Positions 27,341 to 35,838 of a DNA stretch of 64,000 bases are shown here, piece after piece. This DNA comes from Caballeronia peredens (lineage in GTDB: Bacteria; Pseudomonadota; Gammaproteobacteria; Burkholderiales; Burkholderiaceae): positions 204,920 to 268,919 of the forward strand of contig FCOH02000007.1 of NCBI GenBank assembly GCA_001544595.2, written 5' to 3'. How positions within the stretch are numbered: position 1 is the stretch's first letter; each line of letters begins with the position of its first letter. The position numbers were made by a program, and so were the translations under genes. The notes under the pieces were generated by a model. That model was given only the letters and a program-made list of their open reading frames with translations, was not told the DNA's origin and ran no database searches.

Positions 27341-28594
27341 TTAAAAGCGCGCAATCGAATAAGGCGTGAGCGGCACGCGCGGCTTGCGGCCCGCGAGCAC
27401 ATCGGTGACGAGCGCGGCGGTCGTCGCGGATTGCGTCAGGCCGAGATGACCGTGGCCGAACGCATAGACGACCGACGGCACGCGCGGCGACGCGCCGATC
27501 ACCGGCAGCGAATCGGGCGTCGCGGGGCGATTGCCCATCCATTTGCGGGCGTCCGTGTCGTCGATGCCGGGAATGAAGCGCTTGCCGAGCGCGAGCAACG
27601 CGTCGCTGCGTCGATAGTTCGGCGGCGCGTCGACGCCCGCGAACTCCGCCGCGCCACCGATGCGCAAGCCGACATCCAGCGGCGACGCAACAAATTTGCG
27701 CTCGGCGAAGATCACTTCGCGCGTCAACGTGGCGCCGTGCCGCGGCAAGGTCGCGTTGTAGCCGCGCTCGCTTTCGAGCAGCACGTGATCGCCGATGGAT
27801 TTCGCGAGTGCCGCCGACCACGCGCCCGTCGCGACGACGATCCACCGGCCCGTGACGCGCGCCCCGTCTTCGAGCACGACGGTATCGGGCGCTTCGATCG
27901 CGCGCGCAACGCCCTTCACGAAGCGCGCGCCGAGCGCACCCACGCGCTCGCGCAACAGCGTGACGATGCGGCGCGGATCGCCGACATGCGACCAGTCGTC
28001 GAGATACACGCCGTGTCTGAAGACGGGCGCGAGCGCGGGTTCGCATTCGCGCACCTGCTGCGCGTTCATCGCGTGCCAGCGGACGCCGAGTTCGCGCTTG
28101 AGCATCCATTCGGCCTGATCGGCGGCGAAGGCTTCATCGGTTTCGTAGACGGTCAGGGCGCCTTTGCGATAGTGCATCGGGGTCGCGCCGATATCGTCGA
28201 ACATCGGCAGAATGTCGTCGTAGACGCGGTTGTTCAGCAACGCGAGCGCGTGCGAGATCGCCTGATAACGCTCCGGCTCGCTCGCGCGGCGGAACGCCAT
28301 GAACCACGGCAGCGCCTTCGGCAGGTGCTTCCAGTCGAGCGCGAGCGGCCCGAGCGGATCCATCAGCCATTTCGCGGCTTTCGTGAACATGCCGTGCACG
28401 GCGAGCGGCGTGCTCTCCGTCACCGCGATACCGCCTGCGTTGCCGTGCGACGCGCGATCGCCTTCGAAATCGCGATCGACGATCGTCACGCGCGCGCCGT
28501 CGCGCAACGCGGCCCACGCGCAAGCGAGTCCGACGATGCCCGCGCCGATCACCACTACATCCGCTTTCTCTTCGTTCGAAGCCGTCATGTTCAT
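27341..28594 (-). CDS. FAD-dependent D-hydroxyproline dehydrogenase (DadA-like)
   Basis: 417 residues, DAO superfamily. The FAD-binding GAGIVGLACAWAALRDGARVTIVDRD lies at the N-terminus, with the DadA-like SHGNAGGIA next; the C-terminal part has FGHGHLGLTQSATTAALV. It oxidises cis-4-hydroxy-D-proline to 1-pyrroline-4-hydroxy-2-carboxylate, passing electrons to the respiratory chain. The start at 28594 forms an ATGA overlap with the transporter stop, showing coupling. The open frame runs further upstream inside the transporter gene but is not homologous there. Confidence 0.9.
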   Translation of the reverse strand: MNMTASNEEKADVVVIGAGIVGLACAWAALRDGARVTIVDRDFEGDRASHGNAGGIAVTESTPLAVHGMFTKAAKWLMDPLGPLALDWKHLPKALPWFMAFRRASEPERYQAISHALALLNNRVYDDILPMFDDIGATPMHYRKGALTVYETDEAFAADQAEWMLKRELGVRWHAMNAQQVRECEPALAPVFRHGVYLDDWSHVGDPRRIVTLLRERVGALGARFVKGVARAIEAPDTVVLEDGARVTGRWIVVATGAWSAALAKSIGDHVLLESERGYNATLPRHGATLTREVIFAERKFVASPLDVGLRIGGAAEFAGVDAPPNYRRSDALLALGKRFIPGIDDTDARKWMGNRPATPDSLPVIGASPRVPSVVYAFGHGHLGLTQSATTAALVTDVLAGRKPRVPLTPYSIARF

Positions 28595-29901
28595 TGCAAG
28601 GGATCGTGCGCGGTTTCGCGGATGGTCGCGACGGTGATCGTCGAGAGCAGTGCGGCCAGCATCACGAAATAGGCGGGCGAGAGCGGCGAACCGGTTGCCT
28701 TGATGAGCGCGATCGAGATCATCGGCGCGAATCCGCCGAAGATGGCGTTGGCGATGCCGTAGCCGATCGACATCCACGTCGTGCGGATTTTCGTCGGGAA
28801 CAGTTCCGACAACACAGCCGGGCCCACGCCCGAAAAGATGCCGATGATCACGCCGCCCAGCACCTGCACCGCGCCAACGACCGCCGCCGACTTGTACTCC
28901 AGCATCACATGAAAGATCGGATACGGCAGCACGAGAAACGCGAAGCAGCCGATGGCATAGATCGGCTTGCGGCCGAAGCGGTCGGAGGCGGCGCCCCAGA
29001 ACGGAATCGATATCGTCATCACGATCAGTCCCGCCGTGTTGAGCCACAGCGCGGTCGACGCATTTATGCCGACATACTTCGTCGTGAACGACGGCAGATA
29101 GTTGAGCAGCACATAGAGCGAAACCGTCCACACGATCACGAGACCGCACGCCTGCAGGCCGAGCAGCGCGGGCGCGCGGCCTTTTGCCTTGGGCGCTTCG
29201 TCGCTTGCCTGCTGATAGACGGGCGATTCCTCGCTGCGCTTGCGGATGATCCAGCCGATCGGCCCGATGACGATTGCCCCGATGATGAACGGCACGCGCC
29301 AGCCCCAGTCGAGCATCGCTTGCGGGCTGAGCAGCGTCGTCATGAGCGCGGCCGCGCCGGAACCGAGCAGCATGCCGCCGAGCGTGCTGCATTGCTGGAA
29401 GCTGCCGTAGAAACCGCGTTTCTTGGGCGGCGCCCATTCGACGAGAAACGCCACCGCGTTACCCAGCTCGCCGCCGACGGAAATACCTTGCAACATGCGC
29501 GCGGCGACGAGCAGCACCGGCGCCATGATGCCGATGGACGCATACGACGGCAGCAGCGCCATGAAAAGCGTGGCGGCGGCCATCAACGGCATGACGAAAG
29601 TGAGCGTCCATTTGCGGCCTTTCTTGTCGCCGAGCCAGCCGAAGATGATCGCGCCGAGCGGACGCGCGGCAAAGCCGAGACCGAATGCGCCGAAGGTGCC
29701 GAGCATGGCGGCGAAGTCGTCGCCGGCGGGGAACATCACTTTGGCGATGACGGTCGCGAGAAACGCGTACGTGCCGAAATCGAACCATTCGAGGATGTTG
29801 CCGACGACGGCGGCGGTCACGGCGCGGCTGGAGCTGGATGACGCTTTCGGTGCATCGCTTGCGGCGTATGGACTGGCAACGGCGTTGGCGCGGTCGGACA
29901 T
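28591..29901 (-). CDS. MFS transporter, metabolite:H+ symporter (MHS) family
   Basis: 436 residues, 12 hydrophobic segments. The MHS signature is clear: GNILEWFDFGTYAFLATVIAKVMFP in TM1, GAIIFGWLGDKKGRK between TM2 and TM3, LLVAARMLQGISVGGELG and a WGWRVPFIIG segment. Close relatives (ProP and others) carry proline, betaine or dicarboxylates. It is the first gene of the hydroxyproline operon, so hydroxyproline or a related peptide product is the likely cargo. Confidence 0.92.
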   Translation of the reverse strand: MSDRANAVASPYAASDAPKASSSSSRAVTAAVVGNILEWFDFGTYAFLATVIAKVMFPAGDDFAAMLGTFGAFGLGFAARPLGAIIFGWLGDKKGRKWTLTFVMPLMAAATLFMALLPSYASIGIMAPVLLVAARMLQGISVGGELGNAVAFLVEWAPPKKRGFYGSFQQCSTLGGMLLGSGAAALMTTLLSPQAMLDWGWRVPFIIGAIVIGPIGWIIRKRSEESPVYQQASDEAPKAKGRAPALLGLQACGLVIVWTVSLYVLLNYLPSFTTKYVGINASTALWLNTAGLIVMTISIPFWGAASDRFGRKPIYAIGCFAFLVLPYPIFHVMLEYKSAAVVGAVQVLGGVIIGIFSGVGPAVLSELFPTKIRTTWMSIGYGIANAIFGGFAPMISIALIKATGSPLSPAYFVMLAALLSTITVATIRETAHDPLQ

Positions 29902-29970
29902 GGTGGCTCCCTCGGTCGCGTGGGGTGCGGGTCCGAAGGATTGTGCGCCTATATCAAAATTGAATCAAGG

Positions 29971-29986
29971 ATTTTGGATCCAAAAT
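29971..29986. promoter_or_regulatory. 16-bp palindrome, candidate GntR operator for the hydroxyproline operon
   Basis: ATTTTGGATCCAAAAT is a perfect 16-bp palindrome, AT-rich at both ends, 70 bp upstream of the transporter start at 29901. The sequence CAAAATTGAA overlaps its right side (29981-29990) and is repeated at 29954-29963. FCD-type GntR regulators bind short palindromes with a T-rich/A-rich pair of arms. The nearest candidate regulator is the GntR gene of the same operon. Confidence 0.6.
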
Positions 29987-30017
29987 TGAAGCCGATGTTT
30001 TCGCCTATGAAAGCGAT

Positions 30018-30057
30018 GCGAGGCGGCAGACGATCTCCCGATCGCCTGCCGCCTCGC
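30018..30057. terminator. Strong hairpin between the transporter operon and the metalloprotease locus
   Basis: GCGAGGCGGCAG (30018-30029) and CTGCCGCCTCGC (30046-30057) pair perfectly over 12 bp, and the inner bases can extend the stem (CGATC/GATCG). No long T-run follows. It is placed to end minus-strand transcripts from the protease locus ahead of the hydroxyproline operon promoter. Confidence 0.75.
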
Positions 30058-30081
30058 TTATCCGACTAGTTCAAGCCTTGA

Positions 30082-30795
30082 TCAACGCCTCACGAACACA
30101 AATGGTGCTGCCAAGGGTTGCCACTTTGTTCCTTCGGTGAAAGCCTTGAACCCGTAGTCGATATTCTTGTAGGTGCCGTTTTCCTGCGGCGCTAACTGCT
30201 CGACAGAGTTTTTCGAATCGCGCATCAGGAAGAAAGTCTGCGTTGCGTCGTACTGAGTCTCGGGAATGTACTTGACGTCCCATTCGGGGAATGATCTTTG
30301 GCCGGAATCGATGTCGTAAATGACGATCGGAGCGACGTTGTTCTCGTTATTGTCGACGAGCACAATTTGATGATCGTTGATCGCCTGCGGATTCTTGGGG
30401 GACTTGTACCCGCTCATACTCGGTAATTCTCTAATTTTGCCATTTGACAAGTCCATTTTCGACATGTTCGATCCGCCGAGATTCGCTACCGGCCTCATGT
30501 AAATCGCGCGCTTTCTGTCCGGCGTGACTGCGAGTTGGTGATAGTCCCGAGACGGCAATTGTCCAGCCGGAAACGAAGCCATCACGCTCGTCGTCTTCAT
30601 GTTCACGCGTAGCGTGGTCTGCTGCGCGCCAGACGTGGTCGCCAGAAGGTACCCGGTGTCGTTGTCGTCAGGCGTGGTGTCCAGCGCCTTGACAGAGTAG
30701 TACTTGGGAAAGGTCATGACATTGCCAACCGTCCCGTTCTCTACATCGATCACGCTTATCGCGTTGTCCGCCGAGTAATAGATACTTCTGCGCCA
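30082..30795 (-). pseudogene. Propeller-only remnant of a metzincin lipoprotease gene
   Basis: An open frame of about 237 codons without a proper start (first possible start is a GTG at 30753 with no ribosome site). Its product matches the last third of the neighbouring protease: SIYYSADNAISVID against QIYVSNKNRISVVD at its beginning, and QENGTYKNIDYGFKAF...PFVFVRR against QADGSYKSIDLGLKSF...PFVFVSR at its end. The homology begins abruptly at 30790. Just upstream, in another phase, LVMAQKY matches the end of the peptidase domain. The gene therefore lost its middle and reading frame by deletion. Confidence 0.85.
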
Positions 30796-30805
30796 TCACG
30801 AGCAA

Positions 30806-30830
30806 CAGGCCTCGGTACATCCGAGGCCTG
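30806..30830 (-). terminator. Hairpin after the intact metzincin gene
   Basis: CAGGCCTCGG and CCGAGGCCTG form a perfect 10-bp stem with a five-base loop, about 34 bp beyond the stop at 30864. There is no T-run, so it may be a weak terminator or an RNA-stabilising 3' stem. It marks the junction with the truncated copy. Confidence 0.65.
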
Positions 30831-30863
30831 CCGGTTCTGCTCTCTAATGAATCGCGTGAAGTC

Positions 30864-32630
30864 TTAGCGTGAAACGAACACGAACGGAGCGATGCCGCCG
30901 TATGCCGCGCCGCTACTAAACGATTTCAGTCCGAGATCGATGCTCTTGTAGCTGCCGTCCGCCTGCGGCTGCAACTGGTTGACGGACCACTTTCCGTTTC
31001 TTTCCAGGAGAATGGACTTGGTTCTCGGTTCGTACTGCAGATAGCCCAGCAAGTTGGACGCAGCCATCAAGCTCGTCTTGTTGCCGCTTGTCACGTCATA
31101 GATGATGATCGGGCTCGGACTCGTGTAATTGTCGTCGCCGAAAAGGATCTGCTGGTTGCTGATCGTGGCCAGGAACTTCGGTTTCTTTTCCGGCAGGTCG
31201 GTCAGCACGCGCACCGTACCGCTCGTCAGATCCAGCTCCGTCAGACTGCCCTCGCCCGTGAACGACGTGAAGCTGACGAAGTAGGCCTTCTTCGCGTCAG
31301 GCGTAACCGCGAACTGATCCCTGATCGTGCTCGATGCAGACCCGACCGGATAGGCACGCGCGATCGAACCGCTAGCCGCGTCGATGCGAAGAACTTGCAG
31401 CTTCGTACCGGGCGCGTTCGACAGTGCGTAGATGCTTCCAGCGTCATCCTTGGCCGTCGCGACCTTGATCAGGCTATAGCCGTCCGGAAGGACGATGCTC
31501 TTCATCAGTTGCCCGGAGTCCGTATCGACGACGCTGATCCTGTTCTTGTTCGACACATAGATCTGACTGCCATCGTAGGCAGGTTGCAGGTCATAATCGG
31601 TGAAAGTAGTCAGCAGAGGCGCGATAGGCGTGACCCGAATGATCGCATTGGTCGCGGTATCGATGGTTGCCAGGTCGATCGACGTCGAGCTTCTCTCCAG
31701 GAGGACATGCAGGCGCTTGCCATCGGCGCTCGCGAACATCTGGTCGACTTGCTTGTAGTCTCCCGCCAGCGACAGGTCGATCGTCGCCTTAACGGCACGC
31801 GTCGAGAAGTCGTATGCAATCACTTGAGCGGGAGCCTGGGCGCGCGTCAACGTGTAGATGGTTTCCTTGAGTCGGGGAGGGTCGTAGTATTTCTGAACCA
31901 TCTCGATGTCGGTGGGGCTCAGTTTGTACGCGGCATCGCTATTGGGATTGTCCCTTTCCGCGTTGCAGTAATTCATGACCGACATCTGGTCCCATGCGCC
32001 GACCTCATCGTCTCCTTTCGAATCCTGACCATTCTCCTGCTTTTTCGTGCAAGTCGAGGGGGTATCTGGGCGGTTTTGCTCATGAGCAAAACCTAAGGCA
32101 TGGCCGAATTCATGGACACTCAAGCGGCGTATACACCACTCCTTGTACCGCTGACAAACCTGCGAATTGTTCTCGAACGTAAAATTCAGTACCATCCCTG
32201 CTGGTTTGTTGTTCAAACTCGTACCGAGACCTTCAGTCCAAGCGCTCAAGTCATCTGCCAAGTCCTTAAGCGCGATTTTGATCCCGTAGTAGTTCGGATC
32301 GGAGGTGCACTGTTGCCATCCGGTGAACTCAACGCCCGAGTACTTCTCCCAAGTATCCTGAACTGCTTGGCGAGTCAACGCGCGTTCTGTCGAGAATTGT
32401 GCGAATTCTGTATTGTCCAGCTCCCAACAGACGCCAATTGGCAGCAACCGATTCCAGGTTTTGGTCGACAACACATAGCCCTTCACCGTCGCCTTGCCCT
32501 GCGCCTCCGATTGCTCCGCTGGCGTCTTGGCCGTCGAGCCGAGCGTATCGCCACCGCCGTCACTTGCACCGCAACCACTAATTAGCATTCCTGCCAATAA
32601 AGCCAACAGTACCCCTCTTAACCTTTTCAT
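30864..32630 (-). CDS. Secreted metzincin metallopeptidase lipoprotein with C-terminal beta-propeller
   Basis: 588 residues starting at 32630 behind GGAGAAGAAG. A lipoprotein signal (LLALLAGMLISGC, lipobox ISGC) is followed by a linker. The peptidase domain is at about 60-250, with zinc motif HEFGHALGFAHEQNRPD (HExxHxxGxxHE) and Met-turn SVMNYCN. The remainder (about 260-588) is a series of 40-50-residue beta repeats (AYDFSTRAVKATID, IDTATNAIIRV, VDTDSGQLMKSI, IDAASGSIARA, LDLTSGTVRV) consistent with a propeller. The zinc motif suits astacin-like metzincins. It probably digests proteins outside the cell or in the envelope. Codon use is less GC-rich than its neighbours, suggesting later acquisition. 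Confidence 0.85.
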   Translation of the reverse strand: MKRLRGVLLALLAGMLISGCGASDGGGDTLGSTAKTPAEQSEAQGKATVKGYVLSTKTWNRLLPIGVCWELDNTEFAQFSTERALTRQAVQDTWEKYSGVEFTGWQQCTSDPNYYGIKIALKDLADDLSAWTEGLGTSLNNKPAGMVLNFTFENNSQVCQRYKEWCIRRLSVHEFGHALGFAHEQNRPDTPSTCTKKQENGQDSKGDDEVGAWDQMSVMNYCNAERDNPNSDAAYKLSPTDIEMVQKYYDPPRLKETIYTLTRAQAPAQVIAYDFSTRAVKATIDLSLAGDYKQVDQMFASADGKRLHVLLERSSTSIDLATIDTATNAIIRVTPIAPLLTTFTDYDLQPAYDGSQIYVSNKNRISVVDTDSGQLMKSIVLPDGYSLIKVATAKDDAGSIYALSNAPGTKLQVLRIDAASGSIARAYPVGSASSTIRDQFAVTPDAKKAYFVSFTSFTGEGSLTELDLTSGTVRVLTDLPEKKPKFLATISNQQILFGDDNYTSPSPIIIYDVTSGNKTSLMAASNLLGYLQYEPRTKSILLERNGKWSVNQLQPQADGSYKSIDLGLKSFSSGAAYGGIAPFVFVSR

Positions 32631-32782
32631 CTTCTTCTCCGTTACGACAACCCACGAGTCCTCATGCGGGTGGGAGAAGTATATTTTTATGACGTAATCA
32701 AAATGCAATATTCATTACAGAATATTTCCAAATCTTTCGTATTTCTGTGTCAATGTGCAAATCTATGCCTTTAGACAATCCC

Positions 32783-33511
32783 TCACCGCGGCCCATAGAA
32801 CATCTGCGCCATCACGATATCCGTCGCGCTCAACTACCCGTTGCCGTTCCAGTCCGGATTGCAGTAATTCATGATTGACGCCAGATTCCACGCGCCGATC
32901 ATCGTGTCGCCGTACGTGCCTTGCGCGGGCTCACCGCAGGTCGACGGCGTATCCGGCCGATTCTGCTCATGCGCGAAACCCATCGCATGACCGAATTCGT
33001 GCGCGGCGATATTGAAAATGCAATACTCTTCACGGCCCACAAAACTCGGGCTCCAGCTCTTGAACGTGAAGTTGAACACCATTCCTCCGACGACATTATT
33101 GAGCTGCGTTCCGAGGCCTTGCGTGTGCGGTCCGCTCGTGGCGCTGTCCGCGAGCGATATCCGTATGCCGAAATAGTTCGGCGGGTTGGTGCATTGCTGC
33201 CAGCCCGTGGACACGACGCCCGAATGCGCCTCCCAGCTCGCCTGAACCGCGAGCTGACTCCAGTTGCGCTGCGTGGCATACAGCGCGAAATCGGCATTGC
33301 TCAAGTCCCAGCACACGCCGATGGGCATCTACTTCCAGATGACCGTGGACAAGCCGGATCCCTTGTCCGTGGCACTCATCTGCGCGTTCGATTGTCCGGC
33401 CGAGTCCTTGGCCGACGAATTCACCGCGTCGGCGGCGCTGTCGTTTCCGCCGCATCCACTAACCAGCATTCCTAACAATAATGCGAATAGCCACGCCCCG
33501 ATTCGTTTCAT
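32783..33511 (-). pseudogene. Metzincin lipoprotease copy with two in-frame amber codons
   Basis: From ATG 33511 (GGAGAAGAAG site, lipobox VSGC) the frame runs 60 codons to TAG at 33329-33331, resumes at once with MPIGVCWDL, contains the zinc site HEFGHAMGFAHEQNRPD and Met-turn SIMNYCN, meets a second TAG at 32834-32836, and ends LSATDIVMAQMFYGPR-TGA at 32783. The sister gene reads smoothly across both points (TWNRLLPIGVCWEL; KLSPTDIEM). Both ambers could be C-to-T changes of CAG. There is no propeller part, so this is a short, peptidase-only form, now probably dead or split. Confidence 0.85.
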
Positions 33512-33598
33512 CTTCTTCTCCGCATTTGCCCGCGACGCAATGTAGGATAACTATATTTCCGTACGCTTGATCAAACGCGATTGTTCATTCCATAGTAT

Positions 33599-34978
33599 TC
33601 ACGAAGTATCCGTGAATATCGCCGTAACGATCACGCCGCGATCAGGATGATCGCGTTGCGCCAGCGCGATTTCTCCGCGATGTGCCTGCACGATTTCCTT
33701 CGCGATCGATAATCCCAGCCCGGTTCCTTCCGTGTCGGCGGACGCACGATAAAACGGCTCGAACACGCGACTGCGCGCTTCCGCGGGAATGCCCGGGCCG
33801 TCGTCGGAAACGGTAAGCGTGACGCGCTGCGCATCGCGCGTGACGGCGACCGTCACATGCCCGCCTGGCTGCGTATAGCGAATCGCATTTTCGGCGACGT
33901 TGTAGACGAGCGCCGACAACAACCCTTCATGTCCGATGATCCACGCCGATTCGACCAGTTCCGCGCCGAGGTCGATCTCGCGCTTCTGCGCGAACATCGC
34001 GAGGTCCTCGACGACATCCTGAGCGATCGCGGCAAGATCGACCTTCTGCTTCGCGAGTTGCGCGTAATCGGCGGCTTCGGCCTGCGCGAGCAACAGCAGC
34101 TTGTTCGTGAGGCCGACCATCGAGCGATTGCTTCGCTGCATCGCCGCGAGCGCCTCATTCAGCGATGGCTCCATCCCGCCATGCTGCCGCGCGAACTGCA
34201 GTTGCGTCGCCAACAGCGTGAGCGGCGTGCGCAACTGATGCGCCGCGTCCGCGATGAAGCGCCGCTGCGCCGCCACCTGAAGCGAAAGCCGCGCGATGCA
34301 CTGATTGATCGCCTCGACGATCGGCCGCAATTCCGTGTGCAATCGCTCGACGCGCAAGGGCTCAAGCTGCATCGGATCGCGGTCCATCACTTCTTTCTTC
34401 ACCTTCAGGAGCGGCCGCAATTCGAACGTCAGTCCGATGCACGCGAGCGCCACCGCGAGCAGCACCATCTCGATCTGCCGCACGAGTTGCGGACGCCAGA
34501 GTTCGCGCACCATCGCATCGCGCGAGGCCTGCGTCTTGCCGACCGAGACGAGCACGCGGCGTATCGCGCCGTTGTCGTACATCTGCCGCACGAAGCCGAC
34601 GGCACGAATCGCCTTACCGTGCAGGTCGGCATCGTAGTACAGCGGGGTATCGTGAAGCGCGCTTTCCGGCCCTTGCGGAAAATCGGGCGCGCCCGCGAGC
34701 AGACGGCCATCGTCGACGCTCACGTTGTAGAAAACCTGATCGCCCTGCGGCGACGCGAATACTTCGAGCGCCGCCGGCGGAATATCGACGAGCAATCTGC
34801 CGTCCGACCACTCCACTTCGCCCGCGATCATCCGCGCCGATGCGAGCAGCGTGTTCTCCTGCACGAGATCCGCGGTGTGACGCGCGTTGTCGTAGGCGGC
34901 CTTGCCGGTCACGAACACGTAGATCGCGAGCGGCACGAGCAGCCACCACAGAAGGCGCACGCGCAGGCTATTGGTCAT
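33599..34978 (-). CDS. Sensor histidine kinase (TctE/QseC-like)
   Basis: 459 residues starting at 34978, overlapping the regulator gene by 11 bp. TM1 is at about 9-24; a periplasmic domain of about 140 residues follows (2CSK_N-like), then TM2 at about 170-185. HisKA has H247 (IADAAHQLRTPLTLLATQLQF), and the ATPase has N-box NVAENAIRYT, G1 DDGPGIP and G2 GTGLGLSIAKEI. It phosphorylates the partner regulator. The divergent ABC importer suggests it senses the imported compound (inference). Confidence 0.93.
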   Translation of the reverse strand: MTNSLRVRLLWWLLVPLAIYVFVTGKAAYDNARHTADLVQENTLLASARMIAGEVEWSDGRLLVDIPPAALEVFASPQGDQVFYNVSVDDGRLLAGAPDFPQGPESALHDTPLYYDADLHGKAIRAVGFVRQMYDNGAIRRVLVSVGKTQASRDAMVRELWRPQLVRQIEMVLLAVALACIGLTFELRPLLKVKKEVMDRDPMQLEPLRVERLHTELRPIVEAINQCIARLSLQVAAQRRFIADAAHQLRTPLTLLATQLQFARQHGGMEPSLNEALAAMQRSNRSMVGLTNKLLLLAQAEAADYAQLAKQKVDLAAIAQDVVEDLAMFAQKREIDLGAELVESAWIIGHEGLLSALVYNVAENAIRYTQPGGHVTVAVTRDAQRVTLTVSDDGPGIPAEARSRVFEPFYRASADTEGTGLGLSIAKEIVQAHRGEIALAQRDHPDRGVIVTAIFTDTS

Positions 34979-35645
34979 CGTCCTTCTTGCGCAGCAGATA
35001 GCCGAGCCCGCGCAGCGTGACGATCGCGGCCGAACTGCCGTCGAGCTTCTTGCGCAGCCGCGACACGTAGATTTCGAGCGCGTCCTCGCTTGGGCTGTCT
35101 TCGTGCGTGAAGATCGCATCGAGCAGCGACGCCTTCGACACCGTCTTGCCGAGACGCAGGATCAGCGCTTCGAGCACGCTGCGCTCGCGCGGCGTCACGT
35201 TGAGCGGCGCGCCCTTCAGCGTGAACTGGCGCGTGTCGATATCGAACACGAGATCGCCGCACGCGACCTCGTTCGCCGTCGACGACGTGCGCCGCCGGAT
35301 CATCACTTTCACGCGCGCGACGAGTTCGCGCACTTCGAACGGCTTGACCAGATAATCGTCGGCGCCCGCGCCGAGCAGTTCCACTTTTTCATCGATCGAA
35401 CCGCTCGCCGTGAGGATCATCACCGGCGTCGCGTCGCCGCGCTGACGCAGCCGCCGCAGCACGTTCTTGCCGGAAAGCCGCGGCAGATTGAGGTCGAGCA
35501 ACACGACATCGTAATGATTCGTGCGCAGGAGATGATCGGCGGATTCGCCGTCCTGCACCGCTTCGAGCGCGAACGACTCCCGCTCCAGCATCTTCGCGAG
35601 CCAGAGCGAGAGCGTCGGATTGTCTTCGATCAGGAGCAGCTTCAT
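34968..35645 (-). CDS. OmpR-family response regulator (TctD-like)
   Basis: 225 residues starting at 35645. The receiver domain has the acidic pair E7-D8, phospho-acceptor D51 (VVLLDLNLPRLSGK) and the switch Thr and Lys (MILTASGS, YLVKPFEVREL). A winged-helix DNA-binding domain follows (LNVTPRERSVLEALILRLGKTVSKASLLDAIF). It is expected to control the ABC genes reading away from it at 35839, with the promoters facing each other across 193 bp. Confidence 0.93.
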   Translation of the reverse strand: MKLLLIEDNPTLSLWLAKMLERESFALEAVQDGESADHLLRTNHYDVVLLDLNLPRLSGKNVLRRLRQRGDATPVMILTASGSIDEKVELLGAGADDYLVKPFEVRELVARVKVMIRRRTSSTANEVACGDLVFDIDTRQFTLKGAPLNVTPRERSVLEALILRLGKTVSKASLLDAIFTHEDSPSEDALEIYVSRLRKKLDGSSAAIVTLRGLGYLLRKKDDDQ

Positions 35646-35838
35646 GGCGGTCGTGCGCTCGTTTGCGGCATAGCGCGCGATTGTAGGGCGTCTGGCCGCG
35701 CGCGGGCGCATCGGGTTAACACCCATGATTTGCCATCGGGGCCGAAAGCTGGCAGAAGGTTTCGCCTTCCTATAATCGCCGCACACATTCGAAAAGCGGG
35801 CCTCGCATCCACGAAGGCCCAGATCAAGGAGACTCCTG

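Noticed and set aside
27341..29437. Apparent 698-residue protein joining transporter sequence and the FAD oxidase
   Set aside because: The N-terminal 281 codons are the transporter gene read in another phase; the FAD domain begins at 28594 with an ATGA overlap.
32783..33511. Recoding of amber codons as an amino acid (readthrough or special tRNA)
   Set aside because: Nothing else in the window uses in-frame TAG, and neighbouring copies show clear decay, so simple nonsense mutation is preferred.
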